Shown piece by piece: positions 1-6,012 of a DNA stretch of 10,058 nucleotides. Numbering within the stretch: the first letter of the stretch is position 1; every line of letters starts with the position of its first letter. Origin of the DNA: an uncultured Streptococcus sp. (GTDB taxonomy: Bacteria; Bacillota; Bacilli; Lactobacillales; Streptococcaceae); the NCBI GenBank assembly GCA_934201655.1, contig CAKPXD010000045.1:1-10058 (forward strand), read 5' to 3'. A program made the translations under genes and the position numbers. The notes beneath the pieces are model-generated. The model was not told the DNA's origin, ran no database searches, and was given only the letters and a program-made list of their open reading frames with translations.

Positions 1-202
1 ATTGTTTTTCACCTACACCGTAAGTGAAACGAAGTTTTTGTTTTTCAGCCAATTGCAAACCGTATTCTGACAATTTAGAACGGTTGTTTGGTCCGTGTTG
101 TCCTGGTACGTAGTTACGACGTGCCAATTCTTTACCTGTACCTGTAAGTGAAAGGCCAAGGCGACGAGCTTGTTTCCAAGATGGTCCTGTATAACGTGAC
201 AT
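1..202 (-). CDS. rpsD: 30S ribosomal protein S4, N-terminal part (cut by window edge)
   Basis: Ribosomal protein S4 binds 16S rRNA early in assembly of the small subunit. Only the first 67 codons are in the window; the rest lies left of position 1. The translation begins [19 protein letters not shown] and contains [15 protein letters not shown] and the [16 protein letters not shown] stretch, all typical of the S4 N-terminal domain in Firmicutes. The start is fixed by an AGGAGG at 211-216, eight bases before the ATG at 200-202. It has its own promoter and a long leader and follows ktrA on the same strand. Identification is secure from the protein sequence. Confidence 0.97.
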   Translation of the reverse strand, partial: MSRYTGPSWKQARRLGLSLTGTGKELARRNYVPGQHGPNNRSKLSEYGLQLAEKQKLRFTYGVGEKQ

Positions 203-355
203 ATGTATGTCCTCCTAATATAAATATAATTTCGGCGGAAATAGTCACTTAGAAAGCCCTGATTCGTGCAGATGCCCTTCGCCTAAACAGCCAAGGTTAC
301 TTGTTATAAGACACCTGTTGACGAGCTTCATGCTTTCCTGCTGCTATTCCACACA
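203..355 (-). promoter_or_regulatory. rpsD mRNA leader, structured, probable S4 autoregulatory site
   Basis: About 150 nt separate the predicted transcription start (near 355) from the rpsD ATG, long for a single gene leader. Two long-range helices can be read on the minus strand: 344-350 with 237-244 (GGAATAG with CTATTTCC, one bulge) and, inside it, 332-338 with 251-257 (GGAAAGC with GCTTTCT, one G-U). Further pairing (AGGT 313-316 with ACCT 294-297) fits inside. In Bacillus subtilis S4 represses its own synthesis through its mRNA leader; that this leader does the same is inference from position and structure. No open reading frame or terminator is evident in it. Confidence 0.6.
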
Positions 356-361
356 AAGGCT

Positions 362-390
362 ATTGTACCATTTATTTCTTATTTTGTAAA
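362..390 (-). promoter_or_regulatory. rpsD promoter
   Basis: On the minus strand TTTACA (385-390) is followed by a 17-bp spacer and TACAAT (362-367). The three bases before the -10 are TGG, so it is also an extended -10. The -35 lies only 16 bases after the ktrA stop codon and no terminator separates them, so rpsD may also receive readthrough from the ktr genes. Confidence 0.85.
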
Positions 391-406
391 GAAGTTTTTA
401 TTTTTT

Positions 407-1075
407 CTAGTTTTCATTAAATTTAGCTAGATTATCCAAATATTGGTTATTGATTACTGCCATCATATAGCCATCAACTTTCAATAGATCATTCGGCCCA
501 AATTGAACATCCAAGGGAGCATTTTCGTAGTCACGAAAACCGAGTATATTGAGATTGTATCGTCCTCGAAGGTCTAGTTGACTTAGGCTTTTGCCTGCCC
601 ACGATTGTGGAATTTTCATCTCGACAATCGAGACATTTTTGTCCAACTGAAAGACATCTACGCTATTATTAAATAGAATAGTCTGCGCTAACGAGCGACC
701 CATCTCATACTCTGGGGAAATGACTGAATCCGCGCCAATTTTTTCAAGGACTTTTTTTGCTGTATGGCTTTTAACCTTAGCAATAACAGTTGGTACTCCT
801 AGACTCTTGCAATGCATGACTGCAAGGACGCTAGATTCTAAATTTTCCCCAGTTGCCACCACAACTGTATCGCAGGTATCAATCCCGGCTGATAACAAGA
901 GTTCTTCATCTGTGATATCTCCAACAACACCACGAACTAAAACAGGTTCAAATTGATTGATAAGTTCCTCATGGTCGTCAATAGCTATGATATTGATATC
1001 ATGCTTGGCAAGCGCTGCGAGAACACTGCTCCCAAAAATTCCTAAACCTAAAATTCCGATTGTCCGTTCTGCCAT
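407..1075 (-). CDS. ktrA: KtrA/TrkA-type RCK regulator of potassium uptake (CabP-like)
   Basis: Cytoplasmic regulatory ring subunit of a Ktr potassium transporter; it gates the membrane subunit encoded just upstream. The 222 residues divide into an RCK_N Rossmann domain (about 1-130) with the nucleotide motif GLGIFG at 10-15 and the acidic pair D33-D34 at the end of the second strand, and an RCK_C domain (about 140-218). In Firmicute KtrA and pneumococcal CabP the RCK_C domain binds cyclic di-AMP, which shuts down uptake; the LRGRYNLNILGFRD stretch (169-182) lies where ligand-contacting residues are found in this family. Length matches the family. The ktrB stop codon is 13 bases upstream and GGAAAGGA (1081-1088) serves as ribosome site, so the two are co-translated neighbours. 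Family assignment is firm; c-di-AMP binding is inferred from homology. Confidence 0.93.
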   Translation of the reverse strand: MAERTIGILGLGIFGSSVLAALAKHDINIIAIDDHEELINQFEPVLVRGVVGDITDEELLLSAGIDTCDTVVVATGENLESSVLAVMHCKSLGVPTVIAKVKSHTAKKVLEKIGADSVISPEYEMGRSLAQTILFNNSVDVFQLDKNVSIVEMKIPQSWAGKSLSQLDLRGRYNLNILGFRDYENAPLDVQFGPNDLLKVDGYMMAVINNQYLDNLAKFNEN

Positions 1076-1088
1076 AGTTTATCCTTTC

Positions 1089-2468
1089 CTATCCTATAGT
1101 AATATCTGCTTTCATATAGTGGATCATATCTTTCTTGTCTGGACGATACTCAGCCAAGCTAACTAATAGCGTCAACGGCCCGATTCGTCCTATAAACATC
1201 AATAACATGACAACGCTAAGTGCTATCTTACCTAATTCTGGTGTCAAGTTCGCTGTTACTCCAACGGTAGCAAGCGCAGAAATAGTTTCAAACATCAAGT
1301 AGATAAATTTCGGATTCCCTTCTGCTGTTATTCCAAGTAAAATCAAACCCACCAAAAAAGTTATCAAGAAAACAATGAAGACACTGAAGGATTTTTGGAC
1401 TGTCCGAGGTTCAATCGTTCTCCGAGCTACATTGGCATGGGGTAAGCCTAATAGTTCACTGCGTGCGAATACCAACAAGACAAAGAAGGTTGTGATTTTT
1501 AGTCCTCCTGCTGTCCCTCCAGGTGCCCCACCGAGAAACATCTGCAAGATATAAATCAGTAACGTAACAGGTCGGGCCTGGGTGTAATCAATAGAAGCAA
1601 AACCTGCTGTTCTCATGCTGACTGTTTGGAAAAAGCTGACCAGCAATTTATCAGGTACGCTAAGATTTCCAATGGTCCCTGGATTGTTCCACTCAATCAA
1701 GAGGGTTGAAACTGTTCCAGTAAATAAAATCCCAACTGTTAAAAGAAGAACTAATTTGGTATGAAAACGAAGACGGCGTTTTTTCTTCTTTCCTAACTGG
1801 GTTGCTAGATCAAACCAGACCATAAATCCTAGACCACCTGTGATTATCAAAGCAGCAATTACTAGATTAATCAAAGGGTCGGTCTGAAAAGCTACCAAAC
1901 TTGTACTTCCAAAATTATCAAATCCAGCATTACAGAAAGCTGAAATAGCTAAGAAGATAGAGGTAAAAATCCCTCGGCCCCATCCAAATTCAGGAACAAA
2001 ACGAAAACTTAACAGGAAGGCTCCTAGGCCTTCAACGACAAAAGTCGTCAAGAAAATTGAACGTATGAAAACCTTTAACGACTGAGTTTCTCCATAACTG
2101 AAGCTCTCAAGAATTGTTTCACGGCTACGAAGACTTAGCTTTTGCTTACTTTGAATATAAAAGACCCCGATAAAGGTCATGAGACCCAAACCGCCAATCT
2201 GGATTAAAAACATACAGATTAACTGGCCCCAGACATTGTAGGTTGAAGCTACTGGTTGAGTAAAGAGTCCTGTCACACAGACCATGGATACTGCTGTAAA
2301 GAGATGGTCGAAATAGGTCGCTTGGGAGCTAGTTGCTTGCACAAATGGAAGACTCAAAAGAAGAGAGCCTACGAAAATAACCAAAGCAAAACTTAAAAAA
2401 ATTCGACGAGCAGGTGACAAACGCCCCAAGGTCGTGTTTATTTTTTCCGAAAATGATTTGAATAACAT
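1089..2468 (-). CDS. ktrB: KtrB/TrkH-family potassium channel subunit
   Basis: Membrane pore subunit for K+ uptake, partner of the adjacent RCK protein. From the ATG at 2466-2468 it has 459 residues. All four pore-loop filter segments are visible (numbering from this ATG): VTGLF 65-69, CNAGF 179-183, RTAGF 286-290 and ATVGVT 400-405. The glycine-rich gating loop GGAPGGTAGGLK sits at about 313-324, and the C-terminal IGRIGPLT motif near 426. Start choice is uncertain. An in-frame TTG at 2484-2486 would add six residues (MWYNVA), but its AAAGGA (2489-2494) is only two bases away, too close for normal use, while the same AAAGGA is 20 bases from the ATG, too far. Family alignments usually begin close to the LSPARRIFLSF segment, compatible with the ATG. 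See the separate promoter entry for a leaderless interpretation. The stop is followed at once by the ktrA ribosome site. Confidence 0.93.
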   Translation of the reverse strand: MLFKSFSEKINTTLGRLSPARRIFLSFALVIFVGSLLLSLPFVQATSSQATYFDHLFTAVSMVCVTGLFTQPVASTYNVWGQLICMFLIQIGGLGLMTFIGVFYIQSKQKLSLRSRETILESFSYGETQSLKVFIRSIFLTTFVVEGLGAFLLSFRFVPEFGWGRGIFTSIFLAISAFCNAGFDNFGSTSLVAFQTDPLINLVIAALIITGGLGFMVWFDLATQLGKKKKRRLRFHTKLVLLLTVGILFTGTVSTLLIEWNNPGTIGNLSVPDKLLVSFFQTVSMRTAGFASIDYTQARPVTLLIYILQMFLGGAPGGTAGGLKITTFFVLLVFARSELLGLPHANVARRTIEPRTVQKSFSVFIVFLITFLVGLILLGITAEGNPKFIYLMFETISALATVGVTANLTPELGKIALSVVMLLMFIGRIGPLTLLVSLAEYRPDKKDMIHYMKADITIG

Positions 2469-2474
2469 AGCTAC

Positions 2475-2483
2475 ATTGTACCA
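2475..2483 (-). promoter_or_regulatory. Candidate extended -10 promoter at the ktrB start
   Basis: TGGTACAAT on the minus strand, the same nine bases as the rpsD extended -10 (362-370). No good -35 is seen at the proper distance (GACTGC at 2498-2503). Six bases follow before the A of the ktrB ATG at 2468, so transcription from it would begin about at the start codon. It lies 19-27 bases downstream of the phosphorylase stop codon. The sequence match is direct; activity is inferred. Confidence 0.45.
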
Positions 2484-2501
2484 CAAAATCCTTTAAAGCA
2501 G

Positions 2502-3266
2502 TCATATATGACTAACGATTTCAAGACATAGTTCTAGCGCCTTATCAAAAGCTTCAGAGCCCCAGTCACGACTGTCGTAGTTGTCCAGATCCGCTAAGGA
2601 ATCTGCGGTAAAGAGCAATTCCCCCCAGACAACACCACGTAGTTGGGCAACCGCCGCAAGAGCAGAGCACTCCATCTCCACAACAGCACAACCTTCTTCC
2701 TTGCGATAGGCAACCTTTTCAGCTGTTTCTCGGTAAAAACCATCTGTCGACCAGGTCATGACTTCTTCATAAGGAACGCCTAGTTGTTCCAAGACTTGCT
2801 CGATAGCAGAAATCGCCTCAACATTTACATCCATATAACGAGATGGTGGCGCATAGTGGTAGCTGGTCCCCTCATCTCGCAGAGCGCGAACAGGGACGAG
2901 AAAGGCATTTTCCTCTATATCGGCTAGGACGCCACAGGTTCCAGTGGAAATGATTTGTTCCACACCGTAGCCAATCAACCAATCCATAAACTGGGCAGCT
3001 GGGGCAGAACCAACGGGAGCTTGGGCTATGCATACTTTTTCACCTTTATAATCCATGACATAAACAGGATAAGTTTTCGTGGCAGAAACGAACTCACCAA
3101 TACAGTCCGCACCTACTTCCTGGGCGTAGCGGTCAATCTCCTCCTCCAAAAATGCATAGATACACTTCTTCGGCAACTTTAAGTCCAATCCCTCATGTGT
3201 TGGCATAAGAACCGCCTGAGGATTATCATCAAACTCTAAAATAGGAATGGCATGTTTTTGAATCAT
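2502..3266 (-). CDS. Nucleoside phosphorylase, Pnp/Udp family
   Basis: Soluble enzyme expected to split a nucleoside with phosphate into free base and ribose-1-phosphate (purine/uridine salvage). The 254 residues fit the PNP_UDP_1 fold: the phosphate/ribose-site region PVGSAPAA at 84-91, the GTCG turn at 109-112, DEGTSYHY at 131-138, the ribose-binding VEMECSAL at 196-203 and the base-site TADSL at 220-224. The substrate cannot be told from the sequence; uridine phosphorylase, purine phosphorylase or a related nucleosidase are all possible. The start has a strong GAGGAGG (3273-3279) six bases before the ATG. It has its own promoter and is followed by ktrB after a few tens of bases without a terminator, so it is the likely first gene of a phosphorylase-ktrB-ktrA transcript. 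It reads divergently from the DUF3290 gene. Confidence 0.9.
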   Translation of the reverse strand: MIQKHAIPILEFDDNPQAVLMPTHEGLDLKLPKKCIYAFLEEEIDRYAQEVGADCIGEFVSATKTYPVYVMDYKGEKVCIAQAPVGSAPAAQFMDWLIGYGVEQIISTGTCGVLADIEENAFLVPVRALRDEGTSYHYAPPSRYMDVNVEAISAIEQVLEQLGVPYEEVMTWSTDGFYRETAEKVAYRKEEGCAVVEMECSALAAVAQLRGVVWGELLFTADSLADLDNYDSRDWGSEAFDKALELCLEIVSHI

Positions 3267-3291
3267 AAAATACCTCCTCTAAATTTTTACT

Positions 3292-3319
3292 ATTGTATCA
3301 AAAACAAAAAGAAAGTCAA
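3292..3319 (-). promoter_or_regulatory. Promoter of the phosphorylase-ktrB-ktrA unit
   Basis: Minus strand: TTGACT (3314-3319), 16-bp spacer, TACAAT (3292-3297), preceded by TGA as an extended -10. The predicted start lies near 3285, giving a leader of roughly 20 nt that carries the GAGGAGG ribosome site. Confidence 0.8.
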
Positions 3320-3400
3320 GACGGGAGGCTAAGTCAAATCAGAAAAAACCTACCTTAATTAGGAAACAACAATTAAATGCTTTTTCCCCTACTAATAAAA

Positions 3401-3429
3401 TTGCTATAGTTTAGGAATTAGTTTATAAT
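3401..3429 (+). promoter_or_regulatory. Promoter of the DUF3290-DUF421 operon
   Basis: TTGCTA (3401-3406), 17-bp spacer, perfect TATAAT (3424-3429). The start should fall near 3436, 25 nt before the DUF3290 ATG. It is divergent from the phosphorylase promoter; about 80 bp separate the two -35 boxes, enough room for a shared operator, and an AT-rich inverted repeat (TTAATT 3355-3360, AATTAA 3371-3376) lies between them. Confidence 0.8.
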
Positions 3430-3460
3430 AGATTGAATTTAAAAAAAGTGAGGAAGTTTT

Positions 3461-3913
3461 ATGAAATTCTATTCCTATGACTACGTACTCAGCCAGATTA
3501 GTCAACAGAATTGGGTCATGATTATCGTATCAGCTATACTGCTTATTGTGACTGGATTTTTTGCATTTAAGGCTTTTCAAGATAAGAGAGGAAGTAAGTT
3601 CCGTGAATTATCGATTATTTCTATTTTGACCTTAATAGCTTTCGTTTTGATAAGCATTACGAATTTTCAAAGCAACCAATCTAACGATAATCAATTTCGT
3701 AGTTCCTTACACTTCATCGAGATTGTCTCAAAAGAGTTAGGTGTTGATAAAAAAGACGTTTATGTCAACACTTCATCGGTAACTGATGGTGCAATTATTA
3801 AGGTTGGAGACAATTTTTATCGTGCTATCAGTGGAAGTGACCAAGATAGTTATTTATTAGAAAAGATGGAACTGTATAAATCAGACGTTGAACTTGTGGA
3901 GGTTGAAAAATGA
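3461..3913 (+). CDS. DUF3290 family small membrane protein
   Basis: 150-residue protein of unknown function. Two hydrophobic segments (about 18-36 and 49-68) form a hairpin, leaving a short N-terminus and a soluble C-terminal part of about 80 residues (EIVSKELGVDKKDVYVNTSS and following), a layout typical of DUF3290. Members of this family are commonly encoded directly before a DUF421 protein, as here, so the two probably act as one membrane complex. GAGGAAG (3450-3456) lies four bases before the ATG. The stop codon overlaps the next start in an ATGA arrangement, implying translational coupling. Family call is from recognition of the pair and topology; I assign no biochemical role. Confidence 0.85.
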   Translation: MKFYSYDYVLSQISQQNWVMIIVSAILLIVTGFFAFKAFQDKRGSKFRELSIISILTLIAFVLISITNFQSNQSNDNQFRSSLHFIEIVSKELGVDKKDVYVNTSSVTDGAIIKVGDNFYRAISGSDQDSYLLEKMELYKSDVELVEVEK

Positions 3914-4542
3914 TAAGCTTTTTTGCTACAATTGCGATTAAATTAGCCCTAGGGCTTCTATCTCTAGTATTTGTTATTAACGTAACAGGTAAAGGAAATC
4001 TTGCACCAAGTTCTGCGGTAGACCAAGTACAAAACTTTGTTCTCGGGGGCATTATCGGTGGGGTTATCTACAATAGTTCGATCACCATCATCCAATATGT
4101 TGTTATCCTCATCATCTGGACTATTCTCATCTTGCTCCTTAAATGGTTGAATACCAATATTTCCTTTATCAAACACTTAATTGACGGAAAACCTACTATT
4201 ATCATAAAAAATGGTAAATTAGACCCTGAAGCCTGTCGTTCAAAAGGTCTTGCCGCTGCAGATGTAGCTCTTAAACTACGCGCTCAAGGAATCTTCCAAC
4301 TGAAGGATGTCAAGAGAGCTGTGATTGAGCAAAATGGGCAATTGATAGTCGTAAAAATGGGTGACGAAAATCCTAAATATCCAGTGATTACCGATGGTGT
4401 TGTCCAAGTTGAAATCCTAGAAACCATTGGCAAATCTGAGGAATGGCTAACAGAAAAATTGAAAGAAGAAGGTTTCGAAGACGTTTCTAATATTTTCATC
4501 GCTGAATACGATAAAGGTCAATTGAACATTGTAACCTATTAA
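3910..4542 (+). CDS. DUF421 (YetF-like) membrane protein
   Basis: 210-residue member of the DUF421/YetF family. The N-terminal third is membrane-embedded (segments about 4-25, 42-56 and 60-80). The C-terminal cytoplasmic part carries the family signature: GKPTIIIKNGKLD at 93-105 and the LRAQGIF...DVKRAVIEQNGQL stretch at about 123-145. A related DUF421 protein (2Duf) strengthens Bacillus spores against heat, which hints at a membrane-structuring role, but no function is known in streptococci and none is claimed. GTGGAGG (3896-3902) lies inside the end of the DUF3290 gene, seven bases before the ATG; start and stop overlap by four bases. The gene ends in its own terminator. Confidence 0.87.
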   Translation: MISFFATIAIKLALGLLSLVFVINVTGKGNLAPSSAVDQVQNFVLGGIIGGVIYNSSITIIQYVVILIIWTILILLLKWLNTNISFIKHLIDGKPTIIIKNGKLDPEACRSKGLAAADVALKLRAQGIFQLKDVKRAVIEQNGQLIVVKMGDENPKYPVITDGVVQVEILETIGKSEEWLTEKLKEEGFEDVSNIFIAEYDKGQLNIVTY

Positions 4543-4547
4543 AAAAT

Positions 4548-4576
4548 AAACTGATGCTTTTCGTATCAGTTTTTTG
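4548..4576 (+). terminator. Terminator of the DUF3290-DUF421 operon
   Basis: A 10-bp stem (AAACTGATGC 4548-4557 with GTATCAGTTT 4563-4572, one G-U pair) and a 5-nt loop, followed by a run of T ending at 4575. It begins five bases after the stop codon. The G-U pair forms only in plus-strand RNA, which fits this direction. Confidence 0.88.
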
Positions 4577-4602
4577 CTTTTTAATACTAAAGGGTATATA
4601 CT
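4574..4602 (+). promoter_or_regulatory. csbD promoter, overlapping the upstream terminator
   Basis: TTGCTT (4574-4579), 17-bp spacer, TATACT (4597-4602). The first bases of the -35 are the end of the T-tract of the DUF421 terminator. Predicted start is near 4609, giving a leader of about 50 nt. Confidence 0.7.
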
Positions 4603-4608
4603 TAAGTT

Positions 4609-4632
4609 ATTATCTAATGGAATTTAGATAAT
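4609..4632 (+). repeat. Perfect 9-bp inverted repeat at the 5' end of the csbD mRNA
   Basis: ATTATCTAA (4609-4617) and TTAGATAAT (4624-4632) are exact reverse complements around a 6-base loop. If the promoter at 4574-4602 is right, the transcript starts on the first base of this repeat, so it would be a 5'-terminal hairpin that could protect the mRNA. As DNA it could also be an operator just downstream of the -10. Confidence 0.75.
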
Positions 4633-4658
4633 GGAATAAATTAACGGAGGTAACCCCC

Positions 4659-4862
4659 ATGTCAATCGAAGAAAAATTCAACCAAGCTAAAGGTTCTGTT
4701 AAAGAAGGTTTTGGTAAACTTACTGGCGATACAAAAACTCAAGCTGAAGGAGCTGCAGAAAAAGTAGCTTCAAAAGCTAAAGAAGTTGCTGAAGATGCTA
4801 AAGAAGCTGTCGAAGGTGCAGTATCTGGTGTTAAAAACATCTTTAAAAAAGACGGAGAATAA
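4659..4862 (+). CDS. CsbD family stress-response protein
   Basis: 67-residue, lysine/glutamate/alanine-rich soluble protein. The N-terminus ([24 protein letters not shown], residues 1-24, broken here for length: [12 protein letters not shown] then GFGKLTGD) is the CsbD signature of a helix-forming KGxxKExxGKxTGD type. The remainder is a heptad-like A/K/E helix (about 30-58). CsbD of B. subtilis belongs to the general stress regulon; the molecular role is unknown. GGAGG (4646-4650) is eight bases before the ATG. It stands alone between its own promoter and a strong terminator, right after the DUF421 operon; streptococci lack SigB, so induction would have to come by another route. Confidence 0.92.
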   Translation: MSIEEKFNQAKGSVKEGFGKLTGDTKTQAEGAAEKVASKAKEVAEDAKEAVEGAVSGVKNIFKKDGE

Positions 4863-4884
4863 TTCTTTTTCGTCCTAGTATCAT

Positions 4885-4933
4885 AAAAACTCTTATTCCA
4901 AACTTTTAACAGAGCTAGGGATAAGAGTTTTTT
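4885..4933 (+). terminator. csbD terminator
   Basis: A 15-bp stem (4885-4899 with 4918-4932, one U-G pair) around an 18-nt loop, ending in a T run (4927-4933). The wobble pair forms in plus-strand RNA only, so the main direction is csbD; the flanking A run could let it also act on the other strand. Confidence 0.85.
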
Positions 4934-4950
4934 CTTGTGCTAATATTATG

Positions 4951-4976
4951 AAAAAGCATCTCTTTGTGAGATGCTT
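4951..4976 (-). terminator. Terminator of the TraX-family gene
   Basis: AAGCATCTC (4954-4962) and GAGATGCTT (4968-4976) form a perfect 9-bp stem with a 5-nt loop. Read on the minus strand it runs into five T (4951-4955) and lies 18 bases past the stop codon at 4995. It sits back to back with the csbD terminator. Confidence 0.85.
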
Positions 4977-4994
4977 AGCATAAACTTACTAATT

Positions 4995-5789
4995 TTAATG
5001 AAGGAAGCTAGCTAGTAGATACAATAAATAGATGTGAGTTGGATAGAAGATATAGAAGAAATATTTATCTCCTCGTCCTTTTTCTCCATTATAGAAGAAC
5101 AAAGGAATAACTGAAAATACCATGACCCACTGAAGGCTTGCGGGATTGGATCGGAAACTAAGAAGACTGATAATTAAGATAGCTAATAATTGGATGTTTC
5201 TACGGCTTCTAAAAATATAGAAAATCCAACCTAGAAGAACCATGACAATGCCACCCTCTATAGTGAATAGATTTGGAATCAAAAGCATCACAATAGCCAA
5301 TGAACGCGCCAAAATCGGTGAAACATCTCCTTCCCCACCTAAAATGGTACCGAGGATCAAAACTGGGATGGAGAAAAGAACTGGTAGAAGAATGAGTCCA
5401 AAACCTTTGAAAAATGTTAGCACCGACTTTTCTTTTATGGCTTTTACGATTCGGTCCCAGCCACAATCTAGAATAGCTACTACCAGGAAGGTACTAAAGG
5501 CATTATTGGAAAGAACAACATTCCCATTTTGGAACAAGTTTCCAATAATCAGATTTCCAATGCTCATCAGCCAACTCATGAGCAAGAGACGAATCATCAA
5601 TTTCTTTCGACTTCTCGTATAATGGAAACTATCCGCAAACAAGAAGAGTAAGATTGGGAAAACGAGACGTCCTAACCCCGATAGCCAACTTGGAGCACCA
5701 AATTCGAAGAACATCTGGTGGATATGATCACAGACCATCAGCAAGATGGCGAGGTATTTTAAATTAGTTGCATTAGCGTAAGATTTCAT
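4995..5789 (-). CDS. TraX family membrane protein (putative acyltransferase)
   Basis: 264 residues, mostly hydrophobic, with about eight membrane segments. It matches the TraX family: N-terminal NLKYLAILLMVCDHIHQMFF with the Asp21-His22 pair, then R41-LVFPILLFL, and near the end the conserved FYNGEKGRG (232-240) and YFFYIFYPTHIYLLY (243-257) blocks. TraX of plasmid F N-acetylates pilin; chromosomal streptococcal homologues have no pilin here, so the real acceptor is unknown and may be a cell-surface polymer or protein. AGGAA (5795-5799) is five bases before the ATG. It stands alone, with its own extended -10 promoter and a terminator, convergent with csbD. Confidence 0.87.
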   Translation of the reverse strand: MKSYANATNLKYLAILLMVCDHIHQMFFEFGAPSWLSGLGRLVFPILLFLFADSFHYTRSRKKLMIRLLLMSWLMSIGNLIIGNLFQNGNVVLSNNAFSTFLVVAILDCGWDRIVKAIKEKSVLTFFKGFGLILLPVLFSIPVLILGTILGGEGDVSPILARSLAIVMLLIPNLFTIEGGIVMVLLGWIFYIFRSRRNIQLLAILIISLLSFRSNPASLQWVMVFSVIPLFFYNGEKGRGDKYFFYIFYPTHIYLLYLLASFLH

Positions 5790-5820
5790 ATTGGTTCCTA
5801 CTTAATTTTTCTTTCCCCTC

Positions 5821-5829
5821 ATTATAACA
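5821..5829 (-). promoter_or_regulatory. Promoter of the TraX-family gene (extended -10)
   Basis: TGTTATAAT on the minus strand: a perfect TATAAT with the TG extension. No convincing -35 is found 16-18 bp upstream, as is common for streptococcal extended -10 promoters. The start would be near 5814, about 25 nt before the ATG. Confidence 0.75.
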
Positions 5830-5887
5830 CAAAGATCACTAACATAGATGAACGGGATAGTTATTTTAATAATTTGAACTCTAGAAG

Positions 5888-5937
5888 TTTATCAAATTAT
5901 AAAGCTTGTCTTCAACGCATTTGATAAATCGTTGAAG
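5888..5937. repeat. Two interlocked perfect inverted repeats in a 200-bp gene-free spacer
   Basis: Arm A TTTATCAAAT (5888-5897) pairs with A' ATTTGATAAA (5919-5928); arm B CTTCAACG (5910-5917) pairs with B' CGTTGAAG (5930-5937). The order is A-B-A'-B', so both helices cannot form as nested hairpins; as RNA they would be alternative hairpins or a pseudoknot. The surrounding spacer (5830-6012) has no gene I can support. It also holds CTGGAAA (5957-5963) with TTTCCAG (5998-6004), and TTGAAC-N18-TATAAA on the plus strand (5874-5903), a possible promoter. I do not recognise a named streptococcal repeat (BOX, RUP, SPRITE) here. Confidence 0.7.
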
Positions 5938-6012
5938 TACCGAGGAAAAGTATTACCTGGAAATAACGGATTAGTTTCATCCTTTACTAGAACTTTCTTT
6001 CCAGAACATAAT

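Noticed and set aside
5242..5622. 126-codon plus-strand open frame opposite the TraX-family gene
   Set aside because: Antisense to a clear membrane protein gene, no ribosome site and no recognisable domain.
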